Below, piece by piece: positions 18,822-28,400 of a stretch of DNA of 64,000 bases. The stretch spans positions 62,001-126,000 of the forward strand of contig NCGX01000006.1 in the NCBI GenBank assembly GCA_002256995.1, read 5' to 3'. The stretch is from Hydrogenophilales bacterium 16-64-40 (GTDB lineage: Bacteria; Pseudomonadota; Gammaproteobacteria; Burkholderiales; Thiobacillaceae). A model generated the notes under the pieces. That model had not been told where the DNA came from, did no database searches, and was given only the letters and a program-made list of their open reading frames with translations. Made by a program: the position numbers and the translations under genes. Position 1 is the first letter of the stretch. Every line of letters starts with the position of its first letter.

Positions 18822-20246
18822 TCAGCGTGCGTGGTCGACGATGAATTGCTTGACCGCATTGACGTCGGCATCCATGACGTGTTTCTTCTGCGGCTGCGCT
18901 TCCAGGTCGGCCAGTTCGGCCGGGCGCACCGGATCGATGCCGAGCGCCTCGCGGATGGCGTCCTCGAACTTGGCCGGCTGAGCGGTTTCCATGCAGATCA
19001 GCGGCACGCCCGGCTCGCGGTGCTCAAGGCCAACCTTGAGGCCGTCGGCGGTGTGCGGGTCGATCATCGTGCCGTACACCTCGTATACGGTGCGGATGGT
19101 GTCCATGCGGTTGGCATGATTGCTCGACCCCGACACCACGCCGAAGCCGGCGACGCGGTCGAACAGGCCATCTGCGTTGAGATCGAAGCTGCCGCCGGAT
19201 TCCACCGCGCCCCACAGGCTGCGGACCATGGCCGCGTCGCGCCCGGTCAGATCAAACACGAAGCGCTCGAAGTTGGATGCCTTGGAAATGTCCATCGACG
19301 GGCTGGAGGTGTGCCTGGTTTCCGGACGCGGGCGGTAGACGCCGGTCTTGAAAAACTCGTCGAGCACGTCGTTTTCGTTGGTAGCGACGATCAGCTTCTT
19401 GATCGGCAGCCCCATCTGGCGCGCGATGTGGCCGGCGCAGACGTTGCCGAAGTTGCCCGACGGCACCGAGAACGACACTTCCTGGTCGTTGCTCTGGGTC
19501 GCTGCGAAATACGCTTTGAAATAGTAGACGCTCTGCGCCGCGACGCGCGCCCAGTTGATCGAGTTGACCGCGCCGATGTGATGCTTCGCCTTGAAGTCGA
19601 GATCGTTCGACACCGCCTTGACGATGTCCTGGCACTGGTCGAACACGCCGCGGATCACCAGGTTGTGGATATTGGCGTCGGTGAGTGCATACATCTGCGC
19701 CTGCTGGAAGCGCGTCATGCCGTGCTCGGGGGACAGCATGAAAACGCGCACGCCGCGCTTGCCGCGCATCGCGTATTCGGCCGCAGAACCGGTGTCGCCC
19801 GAGGTGGCACCGAGGATATTCAGCTCGCCACTGGTTTTCGTCAGTACGTACTCGAACAGGTTGCCCAGCAACTGCATCGCCATGTCCTTGAACGCCAGCG
19901 TCGGCCCGTTCGACAGCGCCAGCACGTGCAGACCGGGCTCCAGCGTTTTCAGCGGGGTGATGTCCCCGGCGTTCTCGCCTGGTCCCGTGTAGCGATAGAC
20001 GTCGGCGGTATAGGTCTTGTCGATCAGCGCGGCAAGATCGTCGTGCGGGATGTCGTCGATCAGGCGCGACAGCACGGCAAAGGCGAGCTCGCGGTAGTTC
20101 ATACCGCGCATCGCCCCCAGTTCCCCGGCGCTGAAACGTGGGTAATGTTCCGGCATGTAAAGGCCGCCGTCGCTGGCGAGCCCGCCCAGCAGGATTTCGG
20201 AGAAACGAAGCTGCGGGGCCAGGCCGCGCGTGCTGAGGTAGTTCAT
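18822..20246 (-). CDS. thrC: Threonine synthase ThrC
   Basis: A 474-residue PLP enzyme of the long, E. coli-like class. The cofactor lysine is in LAFKDMAMQ, and the phosphate-binding loop is ATSGDTGSAAEYA. It converts O-phosphohomoserine to threonine. It follows hom by 14 bases. Confidence 0.96.
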   Translation of the reverse strand: MNYLSTRGLAPQLRFSEILLGGLASDGGLYMPEHYPRFSAGELGAMRGMNYRELAFAVLSRLIDDIPHDDLAALIDKTYTADVYRYTGPGENAGDITPLKTLEPGLHVLALSNGPTLAFKDMAMQLLGNLFEYVLTKTSGELNILGATSGDTGSAAEYAMRGKRGVRVFMLSPEHGMTRFQQAQMYALTDANIHNLVIRGVFDQCQDIVKAVSNDLDFKAKHHIGAVNSINWARVAAQSVYYFKAYFAATQSNDQEVSFSVPSGNFGNVCAGHIARQMGLPIKKLIVATNENDVLDEFFKTGVYRPRPETRHTSSPSMDISKASNFERFVFDLTGRDAAMVRSLWGAVESGGSFDLNADGLFDRVAGFGVVSGSSNHANRMDTIRTVYEVYGTMIDPHTADGLKVGLEHREPGVPLICMETAQPAKFEDAIREALGIDPVRPAELADLEAQPQKKHVMDADVNAVKQFIVDHAR

Positions 20247-20260
20247 TAGAGGACCCTCGA

Positions 20261-21574
20261 TTATCTCGCCGCCAGCTCTTCGAGGCGGATGCGCATCACC
20301 TGCCCTGCCACCGTGTCGAGCGCCTCGATGCGGGCGATCGCCGCGTTGATGTTCTTTTCCACCGTGATGTGGGTGAGCAGGATGATGTTGACCTCGACCT
20401 CGCCTTCGGCGGGCTCCTTCTGCACCATGGCGTCGATGGAGATGTTGCCGTCGGCCAGGATGCGGGTGATGTCGGCCAGCACGCCGGGGCGGTCGAAGGC
20501 ACGCAGGCGCAGGTAGTACGCGGTGCGCACCTCGTCCATCGGCAGGATCGGCGTGTCGGCCAGCTGGTCGGGCTGGAACGCCAGATGCGGCACGCGGTGG
20601 TGCGGGTCGGCGGTGTGGAGGCGCGTGACGTCAACCAGGTCGGCGACCACCGCGGAGGCGGTCGGCTCGGCGCCGGCGCCGGCGCCGTAATACAGCGTCG
20701 GACCGACGGCGTCGCCCAATACCAGCACCGCGTTCATCGCGCCGTCGACGTTGGCGATGAGGCGCCGCTCGGGAATCAGCGTCGGGTGCACGCGCAGTTC
20801 GATGCCGTTTTCGGCGCGGCGCGCGATGCCCAGCAGCTTGATCCGATAGCCCAGTTCCTCGGCGTACTGCACGTCCTCGCGCGTGAGCTTGGAGATGCCC
20901 TCGGTGTAGGCGCGATCGAATTGCATCGGGATGCCGAAGGCGATCGCCGACAGGATGGTGAGCTTGTGCGCGGCGTCGATGCCCTCGATGTCGAAGGTCG
21001 GGTCGGCTTCGGCGTAGCCGAGGCGCTGCGCTTCCTTCAGCACGTCCTCGAAGGCCGCACCCTTGTCGCGCATCTCGGTCAGGATGAAGTTGCTGGTGCC
21101 GTTGATGATGCCGGCCAGCCACTCGATGCGGTTGGCGGTGAGGCCTTCGCGCAGCGCCTTGATGATGGGAATGCCGCCGGCGACCGCCGCCTCGAACGCG
21201 ACCATCACGCCACGGGTCTGCGCCGCTGCGAAAATCTCGTTGCCGTACTTGGCGACCAGATGCTTGTTGGCGGTGACCACGTGCTTGCCGTTGGCGATCG
21301 CCTGCAGCACCAGTTCGCGCGCCGGCTCCAGGCCGCCGATCAGCTCGACCACGATGTCGATCGCGGGGTCGTCGACGACGTCGAAGGGATTGGTCGTCAG
21401 CGGCAGGTCGCCGGCCAGTGCACGGGCTTTTTCCAGGTCGCGCACGGCCGCACGGACCACGCGGATTTCGCGTCCGGCGCGACGGGTGATTTCTTCGGCA
21501 TTGCGGCGCAGCACGGTGAGCGTGCCGCCACCGACAGTGCCCAGGCCCAGCAGGCCGACGTTGATGGGTTTCAT
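20261..21574 (-). CDS. hom: Homoserine dehydrogenase Hom
   Basis: A 437-residue monofunctional enzyme: NAD(P)-binding GLGTVGGGTL (residues 10-19), catalytic domain with GIINGTSNFILTEM and EADPTFDIEGIDAAHK, and a C-terminal ACT domain (YLRLRAFDRPGVLADITRI) for threonine feedback. No aspartokinase fusion. It lies between the aminotransferase and thrC. Confidence 0.97.
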   Translation of the reverse strand: MKPINVGLLGLGTVGGGTLTVLRRNAEEITRRAGREIRVVRAAVRDLEKARALAGDLPLTTNPFDVVDDPAIDIVVELIGGLEPARELVLQAIANGKHVVTANKHLVAKYGNEIFAAAQTRGVMVAFEAAVAGGIPIIKALREGLTANRIEWLAGIINGTSNFILTEMRDKGAAFEDVLKEAQRLGYAEADPTFDIEGIDAAHKLTILSAIAFGIPMQFDRAYTEGISKLTREDVQYAEELGYRIKLLGIARRAENGIELRVHPTLIPERRLIANVDGAMNAVLVLGDAVGPTLYYGAGAGAEPTASAVVADLVDVTRLHTADPHHRVPHLAFQPDQLADTPILPMDEVRTAYYLRLRAFDRPGVLADITRILADGNISIDAMVQKEPAEGEVEVNIILLTHITVEKNINAAIARIEALDTVAGQVMRIRLEELAAR

Positions 21575-21598
21575 TGTTTGGTCTCGTTCAGATAAAAA

Positions 21599-22840
21599 TC
21601 AGCGATGCGCCCGCTGGCGGTCGAGGAAGCGGCTCATGCGCGAAATCGCCTCGGTCAAATCTTCTTCATGCGGCAGGAACACCACCCGGATGTGGTCAGG
21701 ATGCGGCCAGTTGAAGCCGCTGCCCTGCACCACCAGCACACGCTCCTCTTCCAGCAGGTTGAGGATGAACTTCTGGTCGTTGCTGATGTGATACAGCTTA
21801 GGGTCGAGCCGCGGAAACAGGTACATCGCCGCCTTCGGCTTGACGCAGCTCACGCCGGGAATCAGCGTCAGCAGTTCGTGCGCCAGGTCGCGCTGGCGCG
21901 TCAGCCGCCCGCTCGGTGCGACCAGGTCGTTGATGCTCTGGTAGCCGCCGAGCGCAGTCTGGATCGCATACTGCCCCGGCACGTTGGAGCACAGGCGCAT
22001 CGACGCCAGCATGTTCAGCCCTTCCAGATAATCCCGGGCGTGGCGCTTGTCGCCCGACACCACCAGCCAGCCCGAACGGTAGCCGCAGGCGCGATAATTT
22101 TTCGACAGGCCGTTGAAGGTGATGATCAGCACATCCTCAGCCAGCGAGCCGACCGAAGTGTGCACCGCGCCGTCGAACAGCACCTTGTCGTAGATCTCGT
22201 CGGCGTACACGATCAACTGGTGCTGACGCGCGATCTCGAGGAGTTCAAGCAGCAGGTCGGTCGGATACAGCGCGCCGGTCGGATTGTTCGGATTGATGAT
22301 GACGATCGCGCGCGTGTTGGGGGTGATCTTGGCGCGGATGTCGTCGAGGTCGGGCAGCCAGCCGGCGCCCTCGTCGCACAGGTAATGGCGCGGCTTGCCG
22401 CCGCCGAGGCTCACCGCTGCGGTCCACAGCGGGTAGTCGGGCGCCGGAACCAGCACTTCGTCGCCGTTGTTCAAGAGCGCCTGCATTGCCATCACGATCA
22501 GCTCGGAGACGCCGTTGCCGATGAAGATGTCGTCGATCTGCACCCCGGGAATGCCCTTGCGCTGGGTCTCGTGCATGATCGCCTTGCGCGCCGAGAAGAG
22601 CCCCTTGGAATCGCTGTAGCCCGAAGCGTTCGGCAGGTTCAGGATCACGTCCTGCACGATTTCTTCAGGCGCTTCGAAGCCGAACGGCGCCGGGTTGCCG
22701 ATGTTCAGCTTGATGATGCGATGGCCTTCTTCCTCCATCTGCCGCGCCCGCGCCATCACCGGGCCGCGGATGTCGTAGCAGACGTTGTCGAGCTTCGACG
22801 ACTTGCGGAGGGTGCGTAAGCATGGCGTGTCAGCCGTCAC
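21599..22840 (-). CDS. AlaA-like PLP aminotransferase
   Basis: A 413-residue fold-type I aminotransferase with the cofactor lysine in FNGLSKNYRACGYRSGW and IINPNNPTGALY. It is closest in pattern to AlaA (alanine-pyruvate/valine-pyruvate type). The start is taken at GTG 22840, preceded by GGGAA; the frame extends further upstream with an unlikely Cys-rich start. Its fixed place before hom-thrC in betaproteobacteria suggests a role in aspartate-family or alanine nitrogen supply. Confidence 0.85.
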   Translation of the reverse strand: MTADTPCLRTLRKSSKLDNVCYDIRGPVMARARQMEEEGHRIIKLNIGNPAPFGFEAPEEIVQDVILNLPNASGYSDSKGLFSARKAIMHETQRKGIPGVQIDDIFIGNGVSELIVMAMQALLNNGDEVLVPAPDYPLWTAAVSLGGGKPRHYLCDEGAGWLPDLDDIRAKITPNTRAIVIINPNNPTGALYPTDLLLELLEIARQHQLIVYADEIYDKVLFDGAVHTSVGSLAEDVLIITFNGLSKNYRACGYRSGWLVVSGDKRHARDYLEGLNMLASMRLCSNVPGQYAIQTALGGYQSINDLVAPSGRLTRQRDLAHELLTLIPGVSCVKPKAAMYLFPRLDPKLYHISNDQKFILNLLEEERVLVVQGSGFNWPHPDHIRVVFLPHEEDLTEAISRMSRFLDRQRAHR

Positions 22841-22994
22841 AATATTTTCCCGGTGGGCAAAAGAAAAAACAGGGCAACAATCAAGGCAAAACAATGCCTT
22901 GGAAAGCGCGCGATTTTACCGGAGCCGTCCTGCCCCGGCAAACGCCGTTGCGGCAGGCACACCGGGGTTTCATTGAATCTGCTATGGTTTCAAC

Positions 22995-23396
22995 ATGAAA
23001 CTGCACCTCAACAATGACGCCAATCAGCGGCTGTTCACCGGCTATGGCGACGATCACGTCCTTATCAACGGCCATCGCCACGAATCCAGCCTGCTGCTGA
23101 CCCCGCGCGGCGTCGAGATCGCCCCCTGGGCGGGCCTCGGCTTCGAGGCGCTGACCGCCGCCCATTTCGAATGGATTGCGCTGCGCGAACTGGACATCCT
23201 GTTGCTCGGCACCGGCGCCCGGTTGCGCTTCCCCCACCCGTCTCTCACGCGGGCGCTGACGGACGCCCGCATCGGGCTGGAAGTGATGGACATCGGCGCG
23301 TTGTGCCGCACCTACAACATTCTGGTTGCCGAAAGCCGCAACGTCGGCGCGGCGGTGCTGATCGAGCCCGGCGGCCGGACAGGCGAAGCAGCATAA
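22995..23396 (+). CDS. Mth938-like domain protein (DUF498)
   Basis: A 133-residue protein of the Mth938/NDUFAF3-like fold, with LLLTPRGVEIAPWA and the nucleotide-like LDILLLGTGARLRFPHP. Relatives of the mitochondrial NDUFAF3 act in respiratory complex I assembly; bacterial function is unproven. It diverges from the aminotransferase gene. Confidence 0.85.
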   Translation: MKLHLNNDANQRLFTGYGDDHVLINGHRHESSLLLTPRGVEIAPWAGLGFEALTAAHFEWIALRELDILLLGTGARLRFPHPSLTRALTDARIGLEVMDIGALCRTYNILVAESRNVGAAVLIEPGGRTGEAA

Positions 23397-23450
23397 AAGC
23401 GTTCAGAAGGGGAAACGGCGGCGGTGACCGCCAATACGCCACGCAAAAAA

Positions 23451-23484
23451 ACAGAAAAGCCCCGAAAAAACGGGGCTTTTCTGT
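23451..23484. terminator. Bidirectional intrinsic terminator
   Basis: A perfect 14-bp stem (ACAGAAAAGCCCCG / CGGGGCTTTTCTGT) with an A6 loop. On the minus strand it is followed by seven T, so it ends the tRNA-Val transcript; on the plus strand it closes the Mth938-like gene. Confidence 0.9.
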
Positions 23485-23506
23485 TTGCATGACGCAGTGT
23501 TCGGGC

Positions 23507-23581
23507 TGGTGGGCAGTACAGGGCTTGAACCTGTGACCCCCGCCGTGTGAAGGCGATGCTCTACCGCTGAGCTAACTGCCC
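23507..23581 (-). tRNA. tRNA-Val (CAC)
   Basis: A 75-base cloverleaf on the minus strand: acceptor GGGCAGT pairs with ACTGCCC, anticodon loop TTCACAC gives anticodon CAC (valine, GTG codons), T-arm ACAGG-TTCAAGC-CCTGT is perfect and the CCA is encoded. It is followed by the terminator at 23451-23484. Confidence 0.96.
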
Positions 23582-23704
23582 CGAAGCGGCGCGAATTAAA
23601 CCACATCCGACCCGGCGCGGTCAATTTCGGCGCAACTCGCTCATTAAACAAGGACCGCCAAACCCAGCCGGTTAAAATGGCCCCTTTTTCCGCCCCGCCC
23701 CGCC

Positions 23705-25093
23705 ATGATCCGCACCCGCTTCGCCCCTTCCCCCACTGGTTATCTGCATATCGGCGGCGCGCGCACCGCGCTGTTCTCGTGGGCGTTTGCGCGCCATCAC
23801 GGCGGCCAGTTCATCCTGCGCATCGAGGACACCGACATCGCGCGCTCGACCCCCGAGGCGGTGCAGGCGATCCTCGACGGCATGGCCTGGCTCGAGCTGA
23901 ACCACGACGAAGGCCCGATCTACCAAACCAAGCGCCTGTATCGCTACAAGGAAGTGCTCGAGCAGATGCTGGAAAACGGCCAGGCCTATCACTGCTACTG
24001 CAGCACCGAGGAACTCGACGCCATGCGCGAGGCGCAGCGCGCGCGCGGCGAAAAACCGCGCTACGACGGCCGCTGGCGTCCCGAAGCCGGCAAGTCCCTG
24101 CCGGTGCCGCCTTCCGGCGTGCAGCCGGTGGTGCGCTTCAAGAATCCCACCGAGGGCACGGTGGCATGGAACGATCTGGTCAAGGGCATCATCGAGTTTT
24201 CCAACGCCGAGCTCGACGATCTCATCATCGCGCGCGGCGACGGCACCCCGACCTACAACTTCTGCGTGGTGGTCGACGACTGGGATATGCAGATCAGCCA
24301 TGTCATTCGCGGCGACGACCACGTCAACAACACGCCGCGCCAGGTCAACATTCTGCGCGCGCTGGGCGCCGAAGTGCCGCACTACGCCCATCTGTCGATG
24401 ATCCTCGGCGATGACGGCACCAAGCTGTCGAAGCGCCACGGCGCGGTGTCGGTGATGCAGTATTTCGAAGAAGGCTACCTGCCGGAAGCGGTCATCAACT
24501 ACCTGGCGCGGCTCGGCTGGTCGCACGGCGACGCCGAACTGTTCAGCCGCGAGCAGTTCGTGCAGTGGTTCGACCTCGACCACATCACGCCGTCGGCCGC
24601 GCAGTTCAACACCGAAAAGCTGCGCTGGCTCAACCAGCAATACATCAAGGCGGCAGACGACGCGCGCCTGGCCGGGCTCGTTCGCCCCTTCCTCATTCGC
24701 AACGGCGGCAATCCGGACGACGGCCCCGAGCTTGCAGTGGTGTGCGCACTGGTGAAGGAGCGCGCCGCCACCATCGTCGAACTGGCCGACGCCGCCACCC
24801 TCTTCTACCGCACCCTGCACCCGACGCCTGAACTCATGGCGCAGCACGTCACCCCGGACGTGCTGCCCGCGCTGGCCGAACTCGCCGCACGCCTCGAAAC
24901 GCTGACCTGGGAGCGCAGTACCATCAGCGCCGCGTTCAAGGAAACCCTTGCCGCGCACGGCCTCAAGATGCCTAAGCTGGCGATGCCGGTGCGCGTGCTG
25001 GTGACCGGCGAGGCGCAGACGCCCGCGATCGACGCCACGCTGGAACTGATCGGGCGCGACAAGGTGGTCAGCCGCCTGAAAGCCGCACTCTAG
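23705..25093 (+). CDS. gltX: Glutamyl-tRNA synthetase GltX
   Basis: A 462-residue class I synthetase. The HIGH motif reads [16 protein letters not shown] and the KMSKS motif [18 protein letters not shown] is the usual glutamate-binding strand. It charges tRNA-Glu (and possibly tRNA-Gln if GatCAB is present). It is flanked by tRNA genes on both sides, a common arrangement. Confidence 0.97.
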   Translation: MIRTRFAPSPTGYLHIGGARTALFSWAFARHHGGQFILRIEDTDIARSTPEAVQAILDGMAWLELNHDEGPIYQTKRLYRYKEVLEQMLENGQAYHCYCSTEELDAMREAQRARGEKPRYDGRWRPEAGKSLPVPPSGVQPVVRFKNPTEGTVAWNDLVKGIIEFSNAELDDLIIARGDGTPTYNFCVVVDDWDMQISHVIRGDDHVNNTPRQVNILRALGAEVPHYAHLSMILGDDGTKLSKRHGAVSVMQYFEEGYLPEAVINYLARLGWSHGDAELFSREQFVQWFDLDHITPSAAQFNTEKLRWLNQQYIKAADDARLAGLVRPFLIRNGGNPDDGPELAVVCALVKERAATIVELADAATLFYRTLHPTPELMAQHVTPDVLPALAELAARLETLTWERSTISAAFKETLAAHGLKMPKLAMPVRVLVTGEAQTPAIDATLELIGRDKVVSRLKAAL

Positions 25094-25139
25094 GCCGCCA
25101 CATGCGCGGATGATTCCGCTATAATGCGCGCTGTTTTTC

Positions 25140-25215
25140 GCCGATGTAGCTCAGTTGGTAGAGCAGCGCATTCGTAATGCGAAGGTCGCCAGTTCGATTC
25201 CGGCCATCGGCACCA
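25140..25215 (+). tRNA. tRNA-Thr (CGT)
   Basis: A 76-base cloverleaf: acceptor GCCGATG/CATCGGC is perfect, anticodon loop TTCGTAA gives CGT (threonine, ACG codons), and CCA is encoded. The T-stem GCCAG/CCGGC has an A-C mismatch at positions 52-62. Confidence 0.95.
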
Positions 25216-25403
25216 GTTGCCGAGCAAGCCGGATGTCAGCGACCTCAAGATATTCGGCCTCGAGCTGGGTTCCGCCATCGCTCGCCTCCAGATCGCTCCG
25301 CCACGCGGCCAAGGGCCGTCTCGGAAACCGGCTCAGCAGGCGACGAAGTTTAGTTGCCCGAAGCCTTCGGCGTAACTTTTTTTCCTGCCCCAGCCTCCGC
25401 GGC
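25216..25403. other. Non-coding stretch after tRNA-Thr
   Basis: No supported gene. Frames crossing it show no recognisable homology. Its only clear structure is the terminator at 25352-25383, which ends the tRNA-Thr transcript about 135 bases downstream of the tRNA. Confidence 0.5.
25352..25383 (+). terminator. Intrinsic terminator after tRNA-Thr
   Basis: An AGTT/AACT outer stem and a CCGAA/TTCGG inner stem with a small internal loop, followed by seven T on the plus strand. Confidence 0.75.
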
Positions 25404-28400
25404 CTAAACCGCCTGTTCCATGAGTTCGTCGAGGCGACAGGGCTTGTGGATGATGTAGCCCTGGGCGTAATCGACGCCGATTTCCCGCAGCGCCTCGAGC
25501 AGCATGGGGGACTCCACGTACTCGGCCACGGTGCGCAGGCCCAGCGAATGACCGATGTCGTTCATCGACTTGACCATGGCAAGGTCGCCCGGATTCTGCA
25601 GCATGTCCTTGACGAAGCTGCCGTCGATCTTGAGGGTGTCGGTGCGCAGGTTCTTCAGGTGAGCGTAGGAGGTGAAGCCGCTGCCGAAATCGTCCAGCGA
25701 GAATTTGCAGCCATAGCGGCGAATTTCGCGGATGAAATCCTGCGCGGCGCCGTAACTTTCGATGGCGGCGCTTTCGGTGATCTCGAAGATGATCTTGTCG
25801 GTGGGAAAGTCGCTGCCCGGCAACTCTTTCTGCAGGAAGCGCATCACCTCGGGGTTGCTGAGCGAGGTGGCGGACAGATTGATGGCGAAGCCGCCCACGG
25901 ACGCGAAGTGCGCCCGGTTGGCCGCGATCCACGCGAATACCTTGCGCATCACCCAGATGTCGACTTCGTGGGCGCGCTGCAGGCGCTCCACGTTGGAAAT
26001 GAAGTGCGCCGGTTCGATCATCAGCCCGGACTCGCTCTCGATGCCCAGCAGGATTTCGTAATAAGGCAGCAGTGACGTGCCCGCGCCGATGGGCATCACC
26101 TGCTGGCAGCGCAGATGCAGGCCGCCGTCATTGTTGAGGAAAGCATCGAGACGCCCCGCCCAGTCCATCAGCGATTCCTGGGACAGCAGCTGGGGACTGG
26201 CCTGCTCATAGATCTGGATCCGGTTGCGGCCCTGGGATTTTGCCGTGATGCAGGCCGAGTCGGCACGCCGGATCGCTTCTGCGGGGCTTAGCTGGTCCGG
26301 TGCGTATTCGGCGATGCCAATATTGAATCCGATGCTGTAGTGATGTTGCCCATGCTGGAACGGGTAGTCCTTCACCTGCGCGAGCAGCTTGTCGACGGCG
26401 GGGCAACCTGCTTCCCGGCTGCAGTTGGGCAGCAGGATCGCCAGGGTGTCGTCGCGCAGGCCCGCCAGAACGGCATCGGGCCCGATTTGCGCCCGAACCG
26501 CGCTGGCCAGGCCGCGCGCCAGCTCTTCCGCCGCTTCCACGCCGCAGCTGTTGTAGACCATGCGGAACTGGTCGAACTCGATGATGCCGACTGCATGCGC
26601 CTTGTCCGCCTGCTCCGGCATCGCCAGCTGGTTCATGCGATGCGTGAAGCCATTTCGGTTGAGCAGGCCGGTGACCGGGTCGTGCATGGCCTGATTCAAC
26701 AGGCTCTGATACGTCTCGTCGAACAGCGCGTGTTCCGAACGCTCGATCAGCGGCAGGTCGATATCCTTGCCGGGTTTGGCGTCACCGTGCTGGATCTGCC
26801 GGGCCAGTTCGGCAAACGTGAACTCCAGTTTGTGGGTGGCGGAACGGTTGGCAAACGCGCAACTCGATGGCGGCTGGCTGATCCAGATGAGTTGCATCGG
26901 CACCTGGCTGCCTTCCAGGCTGAAATCCCACCAATCGCCCACCCGCAGTTGATCGGCCAGCGAGCGATGCGCAGACGGGACATCCTCTGCCTCGTCTTGC
27001 GGCGCGGCCAGCCTGCCGGGGGGCACACTGACCATCGCAGAAGGGGACAAGTCATTGGCCAACTGGTCACCCAGCTCGTCGATGAACGCGGCCAGCAGTC
27101 TGGCATCCACATTGACCGTCGCCAGCGTGCGCTCGATCTCATTCAGCAAGGCCTGTGCCGCGCCCTCGGTCCGCGCGCCGTCCGCATCGGGGCCGAGCCG
27201 TGCGGACAGCCGGTCCAACACCGCCAGGCCGGTTTCCCAGGCATCGCCCTGCGCGCCCTCGCGCATTTCCAGCAGCACGAGATGCTGGCGCCAACCCGCA
27301 TCCAGCAGGCGCAGCAGCATGGCGGGCACCTCGCGTCCGGCCAGCCGCTGTTCCAACGCCGCATTGACCCGGGAACGGGCGGTGCGGATGCGCGTCCGGC
27401 CCTCGCTGGCCTCCTGCAGCCGCGCGACCCGCGTTCTGCGAATCTGCAGGATCGGAAGCAGCACCTTCTCGAGGCTGTCGCGAACCGCCTCGAAAATGCC
27501 GGAATCGTCGTCAGCCTGACTGCAGACGCGGTCCACCAGCAAGGTGAGAAAGCGCTGCAGCTTGGCATCGAAAATCCTGCCCTGGTCGTCCGCCGCCACG
27601 GCGTATTGCTCGATCAGGTCGAGCACCTGGCGAGCTGGGTGGTCGGGCAGGTTGGGGAAGTTCGTGTCCTGCAGCGCGAGCTTGAGCAGCGGCCCTTGCA
27701 GCCGCTGTACCAACGACTCCAGGTCAGAACCGGAGACGAAGTCCGCCCGCGCCCGGGCAAACAGGTTCGAAGTCGTATCCAATATCTGCCGGTGGCCCGG
27801 GGCCAGGCGTCTTGCCTCTCCAGCGAGGGCGATGCGCGCATCGATCTGCTCGGTCAGGGGCAGCATGGGGCTGCCCGCTGTTGCCGGATTCGCCAGCGGC
27901 ATGCCGCTCAGGATCATCAGCAGCTCGTTCAGGCTGACAGCCGGCACGCCCTCCGCACTGGACGGAGCCAGCGGCGGGGCATCGCGTCCGGCCATCTGGC
28001 GGGCAGCCTGCTGCAGGCGCCCCACCACTTGCAGGACTTCGGGCCGGGCGACAGTCTGCCCCGCCGGCAAACTGCCCTGGAAATTCGTGCGCGCCGCACG
28101 CGTTCCCGTAGCAAAACCCCGAGTGGCGTTGAGGGTGGCCAGAATCCGGTCCAGGCTGTAGTCGGCTCGATCCGGGGCCAGGGGGAGGCGGACCGGATCC
28201 TGTTTGGTGAGTTTGTCCAGCGTGGCGGCAATTTCGGCCAGATCCAGTTCGGGCCTGCCGCTTTCGGCGCGACGCGAATCGACTGCCGTGGCCGGCGCCG
28301 GTCGCGTTTTTTCGCGTACCGGCACAACCGGCTGCAGGGATTCCAGCACCTGGTTGAGTTGGGAGTACAGCGCGGGGACATGGCTCGACACCGCCTGCCC

